Shown here piece by piece: positions 50,127 through 59,658 of a stretch of DNA of 64,000 nt. Positions within the stretch are counted from its first letter, which is position 1, and each line of letters opens with the position of its first letter. The stretch lies in contig CM049312.1 in the NCBI GenBank assembly GCA_026874595.1, positions 29,889,456 to 29,953,455 on the forward strand, read 5' to 3'. This DNA comes from Sipunculus nudus (Eukaryota > Annelida > Sipuncula > Golfingiida > Sipunculidae). Under the pieces are notes generated by a model that saw only the letters and a list, made by a program, of their open reading frames with translations, was not told where the DNA came from and did no database searches. A program made the position numbers and the translations under genes.

Positions 50127-50475
50127 ATGACACACAAGGGTCATATGATGGTAAATAACGATTCGTGCGTATACTACACCGACACGCAGTGTGAAAAGAG
50201 GTACAATATTTGACTCTCCCCCTAAGTGTTGTTACTGCTACCGCTTCATTTCTGATACATACATATTTGCCATATACAGTTAGTGGTGTGTATGTATCAT
50301 GTATAGCCCCCGTTACACCACGTAGATCGCTTAGCATAAAGGCACGTGGTCTGCCGTGTTGCACAACACATATTCCCCACGTCTTCCATATATAGCCGCG
50401 CTCCAGGGACTGCACTGCAGTCTGTACTCGACCATCCGTTAACATGTCTGACATATCTCTCTCCGTGCCCGCCAT
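50119..50475 (-). CDS. Antisense ORF with an LSDLxG motif
   Basis: A minus-strand frame from the ATG at 50475, antisense to the promoter and first codons of IAP 3. It contains CVVQHGRPRAFMLSDLRG, strikingly like CVVNKTHIYILSDLQG in the 43203-44465 protein. It may be a real gene, a fossil fragment or chance. It overlaps the IAP 2 stop by eight bases. Confidence 0.3.
   Translation of the reverse strand: MAGTERDMSDMLTDGRVQTAVQSLERGYIWKTWGICVVQHGRPRAFMLSDLRGVTGAIHDTYTPLTVYGKYVCIRNEAVAVTTLRGRVKYCTSFHTACRCSIRTNRYLPSYDPCVSFT
50343..50395 (+). promoter_or_regulatory. E-box and TATA of IAP gene 3
   Basis: CACGTG at 50343-50348 and ATATATAG at 50388-50395 precede the ATG at 50444. Confidence 0.55.
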
Positions 50476-51031
50476 GAGAAAGGTAACAACGTTAACTGAG
50501 GTTGTAGGACAGGAGGTATTACCCACCGTCTATTTAACTCAGCCTTCTATGCAACAGTACATAGATCGCCTGGCGTCGTTTTTACCGAACTGGCCTGTAC
50601 GCGACATACAAAAGCCTGCCAGGCTGGCAGAAGCTGGCTTGTATTACACGGGCAGCGCAGACAAGGTTAAGTGTTTCCAATGCGGTGTCCTTCTTGACCA
50701 GTGGTTGCCAGAACACGACCCGTGGGTAGAGCATGCCAAACGGACACATGGATGCTCTTTCCTGGATGCACGCCTAAGCGTAACCTCGCATGAAAACGTC
50801 TTGGCGTCACCCAAAGCTACCGATCAACAAACAACACGTCAAACCCCAATACAAGACGAAGGACAAAACGAGGACAGGTGTTTGTGCAAGGTGTGTTTTG
50901 CAGAGGAAGTGAGTGTCGTCTTCTTGCCTTGTAATCACCTGCTGGTGTGCAACACATGCTCTGCTCAGCTTCAGGTTTGCCCCCAATGCAATGTGCGCGC
51001 ATCAAACAAGATACGTATATATTTATGTTGA
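50444..51031 (+). CDS. IAP protein 3: one BIR and a RING
   Basis: A 195-aa short IAP. The BIR (about residues 39-108) has CFQCGVLLDQW and a spaced H...C, retaining the conserved Trp/Asp groove residues. The RING (about 149-185) has CKVCF...C.H...C..C...CPQC, then a hydrophobic C-terminal tail as in other IAP E3s. No second BIR or UBA. AATAAA follows at 51161. It is the most canonical single-BIR viral IAP in the window and could act on caspases or on host IAP antagonists. Confidence 0.9.
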   Translation: MSDISLSVPAMRKVTTLTEVVGQEVLPTVYLTQPSMQQYIDRLASFLPNWPVRDIQKPARLAEAGLYYTGSADKVKCFQCGVLLDQWLPEHDPWVEHAKRTHGCSFLDARLSVTSHENVLASPKATDQQTTRQTPIQDEGQNEDRCLCKVCFAEEVSVVFLPCNHLLVCNTCSAQLQVCPQCNVRASNKIRIYLC

Positions 51032-51160
51032 GTATCGACTAACACGTTGTTGTACTGGCGCGCGGACTTTATTTCCCACGGACTATGTGTATAATCAGTC
51101 GTATATACTAAATCAGTTCGTATAACGGCCCCTGTGGACATTGTGTATTACTGTATATGA

Positions 51161-51166
51161 AATAAA
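51161..51166 (+). terminator. Poly(A) signal after IAP 3
   Basis: AATAAA 130 bases past the IAP 3 stop, upstream of the TATAAAC (51231-51237) of the next gene. Confidence 0.55.
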
Positions 51167-51283
51167 AACAGGTTTATGTACAGCTCCGGTTACTCCGGGC
51201 GTGTATTTACTGCATGTTTGTTACATATCGTATAAACCGTCGTATCCATAACCGTCTTTATTGTGTTTTTGTTGATATTTGTG

Positions 51284-54200
51284 ATGTACGTGAAGTGTTC
51301 GTATGAGTGTATCTGTCCAAATGCTCCTGGATATTTGAACGCAGTAAATGTAACGATGGATTGTCAGCATTTTGTCTTTTGCCGTAGGGTGTCATGCAAG
51401 AACGAAGGTCTGGTGCCCTATGCACCTTCCGAATCATTGAAGCGTAAGCTCCAAGTGCGTGGCACGAATTTTAAAAAACGCGGCCGCAAACCATGGGATC
51501 TTTGGGTTGAAAGGACGTCTGTTGACACTAGCCTTTGTGAAAATGGGTTCATCCTCGGGTTTGATCCTACGACATGGACTCCAGTGGCGATCATACACCT
51601 GTACACGGGTTTCTTGATGTATCGGGCAGATACCCAAAGTTTGTTTTGGAGGGGCTACATTTCCAATGACACAAAGGTGAACGGGTCGGTGTCACTAGGT
51701 GCGCACTTGAGCCAACTGATCAAGTTACCAGACCCTTACTTGTTTCACACTGTGCATGCCGACTGGAAGGGCCTGACAAGGGCATTTCAAGGAAGACATA
51801 TGCAACCGGGTTTCATGGATATGGGAGTTCGCCGATTCAACCAAGACGCGAATGCCATAGAGTCAGGGCTGGCCCCGTGCGACGCAGACAGTGCATGGGG
51901 GAACTGCCGTTCATCTTTCATAGAGTCCCTACCGGTTGAATTCCAGGGTGATGGGGATATCTCAACAGCCCTCGATCTTCACAAAGCAGGTGACCAATGG
52001 CGGGAAAATGAAGAACACTTAGTGCGGGATGCGGGGGCAGCTGTCCTGACGTACGAGACGGTTCATCTTTCAGGCAAACGTTACAGGCTGCTACTAGCTG
52101 ACCTACTGCCACAAAACGGGAAAAACCATAAATCGTGCAACGCGTCTGACAAACGCTGGCAAAATACTGCCGACCCGTCGGACGAAAGTCTACACACGTG
52201 TGACTGTTACAGCTACCGTCTGAAGGATCACCCAGTTCTGTGGAAGGCCTTAACACCCACGTCTTACGCCCTCTGCGAACTGGATAATTTCGAACTGGCT
52301 CCGGCCTGGGTATGCGTCTGGACAGCAGACAAACATCGGGAGGACAAAAGCGCCGTTGACACATCACGCAACTTGGACAACCTCTTGGGACGGGAGCGAT
52401 TTGCGACCGTGCGGGCTAAATGCCACCAGTGGATGAACAAACTTCTGTGCTTGATCGCTGACGCCGCCAAAACAGGCGTACCATCCGAGGACACGCAACT
52501 ACGGCATTTAGAAAAAAGACAGAAACGAAATTTAAGTATTTGTTCACAACCGAGCCTACACGGCACAGAGAAATGGGTCGCGTCGACCTGTAGACAGAAG
52601 AAACAAACAGAGTTACCACACCTTTCATGGTTGGACACAGCCTGGGCTGACAAAGCCGAAAAACTAAGTTTGACCACCTCGGAGCTTGCTGCGTACAACT
52701 GTGAGCGGGTCGCCAGGTTGGTTGCAGTCCCTCGGGCACAGCTCCCGAAACTTACAGCAGACAGCAAAAGCCAATCTACAACGAAAGCATATGGGGTGGA
52801 CCATCCGTCATTCGTTCAGAGTAAACCCGGCGTTACCTTCGAGGAATACGACAGCGACGTGGACGAAGAAATATCACAACATGCTGCCACAGCAAAGGAG
52901 ACTTTTTCCGGTGAGGCAACGTCGGCAAGTACGTCTGCAAGTGACGACACAGTTTTGCCTGTAGAAAGGCCAAAAGAGGCTACCAGTGTGACCCCTGTGT
53001 GGTTGTGCGATATAATGGGGAAGGTCATGGCAGCGTACGTGTACATGTGTGTGAACTATGTGTCGAGATGCAGAGGGACGGGTGTCGCACGTTTGAAGTC
53101 TCACGTGAGGCAATCGATGCGTTTGCGGGAGCGGAGAAAGGATGAACCGCCTGATGCAGACGTTGTCCTGTTTAACCTGCTGTCCCCCGAGCTGCCACAA
53201 CACCACGTATACATACGACTTATGGGCGACATGTGCAAGGAGGACAAGATTGCCCTGAAGGTGTTGTTGACGGCTGCTGCTGACGTGGTGGGGTTCAGCG
53301 CTGCAGACTGTTTCGAGAATGGGTCGCTGTCCACCGATGATACCCCATACAGCAGACAGAGGATCCAGGAGGGCGATGTTTACGTAGGCGCGGTATGGCC
53401 ACTGTCTGAACGAACCTGCGTCAGAGAAGAACCAGAACAAGCGTTCCGTTTGTTGCTGGAAAAATGCAGGGAGAAGTGGGACGATTCAGTGTCCCGACGG
53501 GATTCCCTGTGGTCATATATGCCGACAACGGATAACATGCTGTGGGATAAAGGATGCGAGCACGCCCGGATCCAGACATCGGCACAAGTGCGACGCATGG
53601 CCGGGTGGCTGGGTCTGCACCTTTCAGGAAAGACGGCGATCTACCTGTTAGCGACATGCATACCCGACTGTATGGGTAATGCATGCGATCGAACAAAAGC
53701 AGGAGGGGCTTCCCCGTTGGTCAACATGATAATGGAGGACATCGTCCTGAGCCAGGCGATGAAACCAAAGACGGCAAAGGAACAGGACCTCTTGGTGTCG
53801 GGCGACTGGTGGGACTGTGGGAAAACAGACCTCTGGACACAACGGCTGTCGCTTTTGAACATAGAGGATAAATGGAAGGCAAAGATCGCACGGCATTTGA
53901 AACCGTTGGGAATATGGGTGCTGCATTTTGTGGAAAGGTTCATGCACGCCCACGTTACGAGTGGTTCAAGTTCAAATAACGTGGTGCACGCCCGTTTCCG
54001 GGCGGGCAGCTACTTGGCCACTACCCTGTTGTTGAAAGCCATCGGGCGGCTGTGCGGAATGTGCCGCATATTTTTGCGTCGGCTACCTGTCCCTCCGACG
54101 GACGCTAAGGAGGCGCCAACGCGTAGACAAAAACGGGTCAACTTTTTGCGCCGAAGGGCACAAAACATAAACAACATCTGCGTGCACATCGCAGAAAGGT

Positions 54201-54550
54201 TGCTTGACACAGGATCCGAATCAGATGAGCTGCGGGCACACATGCGCTGCATGATCACAAGAAAAGCACCATTATTCCTGTGGGATCCCTCCCGTCCAAA
54301 CCTATCTGGATACCTGAAGCGTTGCATAAAGGATTCCTGCCCTGCAGTATCGACTGGACAGACCGAAAGATGGCTGAGGAGCATCACCCAATATAAGGCG
54401 GTGGCCAGTGGTAACAGCCAGTCCGCCTTGTGGGATATACACACGTGCATCCACGGCACGCCGTTTACTGCACAAGACAGCGTGACAGATGTTCACAGCT
54501 CTCCTGTTTGGAATGACTTTTGCGTTTGGATGAAAACGCACGTGTTTTAA
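51284..54550 (+). CDS. Very large unrecognised protein (1088 aa)
   Basis: From the ATG at 51284, with TATAAAC (51231-51237) 47 bases before it; the GTG extension was dropped. The first ~45 residues are Cys-rich (CSYECICPN...CQHFVFCRRVSC). The remainder is large and globular with a Ser/Thr/Asp/Glu-rich region (about 520-570) and several Arg/Lys-rich patches in the C-terminal half. Ten bases separate its stop from the next ATG. A core structural or late-expression role is plausible, but no diagnostic motif is seen. Confidence 0.72.
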   Translation: MYVKCSYECICPNAPGYLNAVNVTMDCQHFVFCRRVSCKNEGLVPYAPSESLKRKLQVRGTNFKKRGRKPWDLWVERTSVDTSLCENGFILGFDPTTWTPVAIIHLYTGFLMYRADTQSLFWRGYISNDTKVNGSVSLGAHLSQLIKLPDPYLFHTVHADWKGLTRAFQGRHMQPGFMDMGVRRFNQDANAIESGLAPCDADSAWGNCRSSFIESLPVEFQGDGDISTALDLHKAGDQWRENEEHLVRDAGAAVLTYETVHLSGKRYRLLLADLLPQNGKNHKSCNASDKRWQNTADPSDESLHTCDCYSYRLKDHPVLWKALTPTSYALCELDNFELAPAWVCVWTADKHREDKSAVDTSRNLDNLLGRERFATVRAKCHQWMNKLLCLIADAAKTGVPSEDTQLRHLEKRQKRNLSICSQPSLHGTEKWVASTCRQKKQTELPHLSWLDTAWADKAEKLSLTTSELAAYNCERVARLVAVPRAQLPKLTADSKSQSTTKAYGVDHPSFVQSKPGVTFEEYDSDVDEEISQHAATAKETFSGEATSASTSASDDTVLPVERPKEATSVTPVWLCDIMGKVMAAYVYMCVNYVSRCRGTGVARLKSHVRQSMRLRERRKDEPPDADVVLFNLLSPELPQHHVYIRLMGDMCKEDKIALKVLLTAAADVVGFSAADCFENGSLSTDDTPYSRQRIQEGDVYVGAVWPLSERTCVREEPEQAFRLLLEKCREKWDDSVSRRDSLWSYMPTTDNMLWDKGCEHARIQTSAQVRRMAGWLGLHLSGKTAIYLLATCIPDCMGNACDRTKAGGASPLVNMIMEDIVLSQAMKPKTAKEQDLLVSGDWWDCGKTDLWTQRLSLLNIEDKWKAKIARHLKPLGIWVLHFVERFMHAHVTSGSSSNNVVHARFRAGSYLATTLLLKAIGRLCGMCRIFLRRLPVPPTDAKEAPTRRQKRVNFLRRRAQNINNICVHIAERLLDTGSESDELRAHMRCMITRKAPLFLWDPSRPNLSGYLKRCIKDSCPAVSTGQTERWLRSITQYKAVASGNSQSALWDIHTCIHGTPFTAQDSVTDVHSSPVWNDFCVWMKTHVF

Positions 54551-54559
54551 AAATCGCGA

Positions 54560-56440
54560 ATGTCGTCTGTATCGTATCACGCGCCATCAGCGACGCGCTC
54601 TCGAGATGGAGGCGATTCGACCACCACCACCGAATCCGTCATTCACGCTCACACCCAATTTCTACGGGGGTTATGCCGGGCGATGTTCCTCACGCACGAC
54701 CAAACAGCGGACAAGGCCGGTCTGGACGGATTTCTCACACAAAGCGTAAAACATGCGATCCGAGATTCAGGTCTCGCTGCCTTCAAAATTACGCAGTGTG
54801 ATCTGTCAACAGAAGAGGTTTTTCTGTTAAGATGCGTAGCACAACCACTGCTGTTCGACCCCGAAGGTGTTGACCGGTTATCGGACTTGTGTTCCTTCTT
54901 TGAGACGGGAGGCCCGAATGCAACTGCATGGTTGTATACTTACAATCTGGGACTGCGGTTTTACAAGTGGTTCTGTCACAATATGTCCAATGATACTGAT
55001 CGACAGAGAGAATCGGGTTTTGCGCAAGACGTTTCTTTGGTTTATGACCTGTGCTGCGCGTGCAGTCTGAGTGTTATACCCTTTGACACGGACGTGGACG
55101 ATGACGCACATGCCGCTTGCCTGTCGCGGGCCAGAGAATACAGGCGTCGTCTGAGACGCGTCTTCCTACATGAAAGTTTAAGCGATTGCCTGTCAATAGA
55201 TGTAGAGCTACAGGAGGCCATAATCAACTGTATATACGAATTCGGAAGCGGCGCATCCGCCCCAGCACGCCAATGGTACCTGTCGCTGTCCGAAAACCTG
55301 ATACAAACCACAAAAGGGGAAGGCTCGGGAGACGCAGCAGACGAGCAGGGCGTGACGGAGCACGCAGAGATGCCCACACCGTCTTGCCTGGGTGAAGTCA
55401 TACGCAACAGGATTTCATTTTTCCGTGAGGTTTGTTCTTCTGCCCAGCCCACGTTTGCCCCAGCGGATGAAAGCAACGGCGACCAGGGTAATTCGGAAAC
55501 GTGGCAGCGGGCGTGTTCTGAACCTGTTGCTCCGAGTTTGGTACACGTATCCTCGTTGAACGCAGTTGAACACCTTAGCCGTGTAAACCTTTGCCGCTCC
55601 ACTTCCGCCAGGGCGGTAGCCGTATCATTACCAAATGGCTGCATTGTGAACGCGGGTCCAGACCCCAGGACTGATCTGTTCTCAGGTATGGGGCCTATCA
55701 TGAAACATTGGCTAAACCGTTGCAAGACGGCGTGTAGCGAAAAGCGACCGCATGCGCTGTCCCAGCAGCGAACGGGTCACATGGATGCAGTTATCCTCCA
55801 TAAAATTAAGAACATGAGTAAAATGCTGCGACGCACCGTGTTTGTACCACTCGGAAGGGGACCGGCTGTCATGAGTGTCGGAACAAACAATGTAGAAAAC
55901 AAATCACAAGAAGCAGACCTTGTAGGTTTCGTGTTACGTTCCTTTATACAGGAAAGGTACCGTTGGCAGATGTACAGCACGATATCAGATACGTTGGCTG
56001 GTGGACTAGAATACATAACATTCTTGAAGGTTGCGTGCTCGCTGTGCCAGGCCAAGTGCGTCCGGAAGCCATTCATAACAGAGTTTACCCGCAGCGTTTG
56101 CGTTGACGTAGATCGTCTGAACAAGGGCGGGAAATGTCAACCCCGCTTCGTGCACACACCGAGCCTGCGGGTGGGAACTCCTTACGGAGGGTTCTCAGTC
56201 ACAGCTCTGCCCTTGTCATGGCACAGGGTTTACAAAGCCCCTGCTCCGCCTGTGATGGCAAAACGGGTTTCGCGTGAACTGTACGTGCACGCCGAACGCC
56301 ACATGATGCTCTGTTCCGGTGACAGGCACGGGGTGCCGATGGCTTACGTCACATCCGGGCGGTTCGGTCCAGTGACAGTCACAGGATCTACGAAGGACCC
56401 TCCCGCCGTGGTAGGGACGCCGAGATGCACCGGGAAGTAA
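54560..56440 (+). CDS. Unrecognised protein (626 aa), 3' part duplicated
   Basis: A 626-aa protein starting ten bases after the previous stop. Ser/Thr/Asp-rich N-terminus, Cys-containing helical middle, no signal peptide. Its last ~180 codons plus the 3' flank are copied in a 599-bp direct tandem duplication immediately downstream. The original coding frame is complete within the first copy. Confidence 0.72.
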   Translation: MSSVSYHAPSATRSRDGGDSTTTTESVIHAHTQFLRGLCRAMFLTHDQTADKAGLDGFLTQSVKHAIRDSGLAAFKITQCDLSTEEVFLLRCVAQPLLFDPEGVDRLSDLCSFFETGGPNATAWLYTYNLGLRFYKWFCHNMSNDTDRQRESGFAQDVSLVYDLCCACSLSVIPFDTDVDDDAHAACLSRAREYRRRLRRVFLHESLSDCLSIDVELQEAIINCIYEFGSGASAPARQWYLSLSENLIQTTKGEGSGDAADEQGVTEHAEMPTPSCLGEVIRNRISFFREVCSSAQPTFAPADESNGDQGNSETWQRACSEPVAPSLVHVSSLNAVEHLSRVNLCRSTSARAVAVSLPNGCIVNAGPDPRTDLFSGMGPIMKHWLNRCKTACSEKRPHALSQQRTGHMDAVILHKIKNMSKMLRRTVFVPLGRGPAVMSVGTNNVENKSQEADLVGFVLRSFIQERYRWQMYSTISDTLAGGLEYITFLKVACSLCQAKCVRKPFITEFTRSVCVDVDRLNKGGKCQPRFVHTPSLRVGTPYGGFSVTALPLSWHRVYKAPAPPVMAKRVSRELYVHAERHMMLCSGDRHGVPMAYVTSGRFGPVTVTGSTKDPPAVVGTPRCTGK

Positions 56441-57098
56441 AAAGGTTGCGTATCGAAAGCATCGCTGTGCGTCGTGCAGGTATGCAATGGTGAGAGAACA
56501 AATCACAAGAAGCAGACCTTGTAGGTTTCGTGTTACGTTCCTTTATACAGGAAAGGTACCGTTGGCAGATGTACAGCACGATATCAGATACGTTGGCTGG
56601 TGGACTAGAATACATAACATTCTTGAAGGTTGCGTGCTCGCTGTGCCAGGCCAAGTGCGTCCGGAAGCCATTCATAACAGAGTTTACCCGCAGCGTTTGC
56701 GTTGACGTAGATCGTCTGAACAAGGGCGGGAAATGTCAACCCCGCTTCGTGCACACACCGAGCCTGCGGGTGGGAACTCCTTACGGAGGGTTCTCAGTCA
56801 CAGCTCTGCCCTTGTCATGGCACAGGGTTTACAAAGCCCCTGCTCCGCCTGTGATGGCAAAACGGGTTTCGCGTGAACTGTACGTGCACGCCGAACGCCA
56901 CATGATGCTCTGTTCCGGTGACAGGCACGGGGTGCCGATGGCTTACGTCACATCCGGGCGGTTCGGTCCAGTGACAGTCACAGGATCTACGAAGGACCCT
57001 CCCGCCGTGGTAGGGACGCCGAGATGCACCGGGAAGTAAAAAGGTTGCGTATCGAAAGCATCGCTGTGCGTCGTGCAGGTATGCAATGGTGAGAGAAC
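55898..57098. repeat. 599-bp perfect tandem duplication
   Basis: Copy 1 (55898-56496) and copy 2 (56497-57095) look identical base for base, with a 3-base AAC microhomology at the boundaries (55898, 56497, 57096). The length is not a multiple of three. Identity implies a very recent event or an assembly artefact. Confidence 0.95.
56530..57039 (+). pseudogene. Duplicated 3' fragment of the 626-aa gene
   Basis: Copy 2 of the duplication repeats the C-terminal ~169 codons of the 626-aa protein without its N-terminal 450. It lacks a promoter of its own, so it is probably not expressed as a protein unless transcribed by read-through. Confidence 0.75.
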
Positions 57099-57456
57099 GT
57101 GCTACGAACTGGTCCACACCATCGGGGAAGGCTTCGAGAACGCAGTTTGCTGTTCCTGCGACGCAAAAAACGCACAAGCGCTTCAGAGAGCGACGTGCGT
57201 GCGTCATTTCGAAGACACACACTTCCACGGACCCTCATCGAGCTGGAACGAGAACACAAACGAAACAGAGCTGTCGCTCCATGAAAAGAGAGTGAAGCAT
57301 GTCGTGTGTCTTTGCCGGAACAAAATCCCGCAAAAACACCTGTGTCAAGGTTGTCTGTGTTGGTATGCATGTGATTGCGCGATGCACTTGCATGACAGCA
57401 TTCACGAATACATGCGTGTTTTTGGCCTTCCCGAACTGACAGGCGGAACAGCATGA
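57040..57456 (+). CDS. Cys/His-rich ORF without ATG, same frame as the upstream stop
   Basis: Directly after the TAA of the duplicated fragment (57037-57039), the same frame stays open for about 138 codons. The product is rich in zinc-ligand residues: CCSCDAKN, CVRHFEDTHFHG, CLCRNK, CQGCLCWYACDC. It has no ATG. It could be a spliced exon or the remains of a C-terminal extension cut off by the stop. Amino-acid composition suggests real coding ancestry. Confidence 0.35.
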   Translation, partial: KGCVSKASLCVVQVCNGERTCYELVHTIGEGFENAVCCSCDAKNAQALQRATCVRHFEDTHFHGPSSSWNENTNETELSLHEKRVKHVVCLCRNKIPQKHLCQGCLCWYACDCAMHLHDSIHEYMRVFGLPELTGGTA

Positions 57457-57474
57457 TCCACATCCGACACCTTT

Positions 57475-57482
57475 TATTTGTG
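57475..57482 (+). promoter_or_regulatory. TATTTGTG element
   Basis: Within a 16-base ACACCTTTTATTTGTG block that is repeated exactly before the gene at 58718. It lies 89 bases before the ATG at 57571. Confidence 0.5.
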
Positions 57483-57570
57483 ACGGACACCCGTGGTTGC
57501 GTCACACGATGTACAATTCAGTCCTGGCAGCAAAGTGCATTTTGTTCATATCACGAATACATCCGCACTC

Positions 57571-58647
57571 ATGGACACGGCAGATCATACCACAAAGAAT
57601 ACCCGCAATCGCGAGTCAATGGCCGCTCTTCACCATATAGCTGCAATAGCCACATGCCAGGAAACGCAGGACGGGCCCGCACCTCTACCAGGCGTGACAG
57701 TCCGCGAACAGAAAATCGACCAGGAAGCGTTAGAAAACTGGTTGGGCGCAGGAATGTTAGAATGTGCGGAAGACGCACGGGTGCAAGCGAAAAGGAAAAA
57801 GATCGAGAAAAAGGAAATGATTCATGCAACCAAGTCAAAGAGCCAACAAAGCCGTTCTGACCGTACGCTCCGCGGAAAAAGCAAGTTACGTTTATCTTCT
57901 TCCGTCGCGCAACCTAAACCGAATCTGAACATTCAAACAACGGCCAGCACCCCACAAACGCCCTCTGAGACGATGTATGACAAACATCACAGCACAACTC
58001 CAGACACTACGGATGTCACGTCTCTTGATACGCATTCAACGAAACGCCACCGGCCATGTTCTGTTCACGGATCCTTGGAGCCTGTGCCACCCGGGGACCG
58101 CCAGTTCCCTCACCCCCATTCTGTGCTGGTACAATGCAAGCATCCTAAAATGAACCGCTACATAGAACATATGATATCCACACAGGGATATCTAATGGAG
58201 GAAATGGATCCAGTGACCGGGGCCGTCCATCGCCTGTGGTATGTCCACTTGGAAGACTTGGTTAAAAGGGACGGCGCTCCCGTGAGACCGTGCACCGACG
58301 TGCGCTTGTATGACCTAGCACCTGTAACGGACACGACGATTGATGATGACGACGAGCCCTTAGAATACCCCGCTTACTGTGTCTTGTGCAAACCTTCACA
58401 AGACAACGGTGCAAAAGCCGTCCGCGTCACAAACAAGCGGGACGACGGACAAGAACGCCCGATGAACCTGGCGATGGACATTCAGACGCGCAAGCCTTTG
58501 TTTATGGTTGAAGCCAACGAAATGTATGAAAGCAAGGCATCGCACCATGGCGGCGTGCCTACCGTGTTTGTCGTTTGCTCTGACCCCGAATCCGTCTTCT
58601 ACAAAAAGATGAAGGAAATGGGATGCACGTGCGGTGACACGGACTAG
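57571..58647 (+). CDS. Unrecognised protein (358 aa)
   Basis: The frame opens at 57493 with GTG; the ATG at 57571 is preferred. The N-terminal ~170 residues are low-complexity, basic and Ser/Thr-rich (probably disordered). The C-terminal ~180 residues are globular, with segments such as YIEHMISTQGYLMEEMDPVTG and two Cys pairs at the end (MGCTCGD). No family recognised. It has a TATTTGTG element upstream and no TATA box. Confidence 0.68.
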   Translation: MDTADHTTKNTRNRESMAALHHIAAIATCQETQDGPAPLPGVTVREQKIDQEALENWLGAGMLECAEDARVQAKRKKIEKKEMIHATKSKSQQSRSDRTLRGKSKLRLSSSVAQPKPNLNIQTTASTPQTPSETMYDKHHSTTPDTTDVTSLDTHSTKRHRPCSVHGSLEPVPPGDRQFPHPHSVLVQCKHPKMNRYIEHMISTQGYLMEEMDPVTGAVHRLWYVHLEDLVKRDGAPVRPCTDVRLYDLAPVTDTTIDDDDEPLEYPAYCVLCKPSQDNGAKAVRVTNKRDDGQERPMNLAMDIQTRKPLFMVEANEMYESKASHHGGVPTVFVVCSDPESVFYKKMKEMGCTCGDTD

Positions 58648-58671
58648 AAATCGCGCACGGTAGACACCTTT

Positions 58672-58679
58672 TATTTGTG
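58672..58679 (+). promoter_or_regulatory. TATTTGTG element
   Basis: Repeats the 16-base block at 57467-57482; lies 39 bases before the ATG at 58718. Confidence 0.5.
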
Positions 58680-58717
58680 TTTGTCACAACGTCTGTTGTG
58701 CCCCCCCGAACAAAAGT

Positions 58718-59433
58718 ATGACTCTTGAAACTATGCACCGCACAACCGGTAGAAAGAACCGCCTGTCTGCTACGGTTCCAGGAAGTGGAACAACAAACCC
58801 TAACAGTCGTGTCACAGATTACGTGTTGAACACGCTGCACCTCGAATCAGATGGAATCCTTCTTTACTGGTGCCTCGACAGCGGTTCGGATGTTCACGTG
58901 TTTTTAACCTGGCGACGAGTGGTGATCAAACGGTCGTATTCCACGTCACAGGAAACAGAGTTCTGGTACGGTCAACGGATCTCGACATGCAGTTCAAACG
59001 ATGGTTGGGGTCAGATTCCGCACGGCACAGCACTTCAGACACCAGTGTTGACGTCGAGACGGACGCCACGTCAGTTTGTATTTGGCAGGCTGGAGACGAG
59101 CGCGTCTCGTTCATACGCGGGAAGGGAAAAGGAAAGCTGAACCGTTTCGTGCGTGGGTGGAAACAAACATTTCGCGGACAACGCGGAGGACCCGCCGGGC
59201 TGTTGACAGGGCCCTTGCCTGCGGATATCGTGATCGGAGTGTCGTCGTCGAACGCTGTTAACGCCAGCATAACTCGTCACCCGTGGGAAGACGTCACGAG
59301 TTACATTTTCCCCGACGCCGGTTCTATATCGATGAACTTGGGTCTACCAGGGACAGTGAGAGCTGATCTGAACGACGTGTTGCGTGTTTGTTGCTGTATT
59401 TTTCATATCGTTCGTCAGCAAAGTTTACCGTGA
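58718..59433 (+). CDS. Frame-split gene (UL94/UL16-like segment)
   Basis: Two overlapping frames appear to be one gene. The first (58718-59140) starts with a clear ATG. The second (58870-59433) lacks its own ATG (GTG at 58870) and continues the sense where the first becomes Arg/Ser-rich nonsense. The switch is most likely at the T5 run near 58909-58913. The second frame includes VVFHVTGNRVLVRSTDLD and FIRGKGKGKLNRF, resembling the beta segment and HGRGKGKYAGF motif of the 43203-44465 protein, so they may be paralogues. AATAAA at 59510 follows. Sequencing error or pseudogenisation cannot be told apart here. Confidence 0.6.
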
Positions 59434-59509
59434 ACACCCGACATTTTGTTATAGTTCACAGTTCTGATATATACGGATTCAGGCACATGTATATCACTTG
59501 TTTGCTTTT

Positions 59510-59515
59510 CAATAA
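59510..59515 (+). terminator. Poly(A) signal
   Basis: AATAAA 77 bases after the stop of the 58718-59433 gene. Confidence 0.55.
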
Positions 59516-59652
59516 ACGACAACAACTGACACGTTTTCTTGTTACTTTTATTGATCATTATACAATGGTGGAAAGAGGGGGGAGGGGTGGTCCATTACTT
59601 GTACAGTTGCATACAAGACAACCCATAGGTCTATATAAGACGTATACGTTTT

Positions 59653-59658
59653 TTTATT
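59653..59658 (-). terminator. Poly(A) signal of the gB-like gene
   Basis: AATAAA on the minus strand, immediately beyond the TAA at 59659-59661. Confidence 0.65.
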
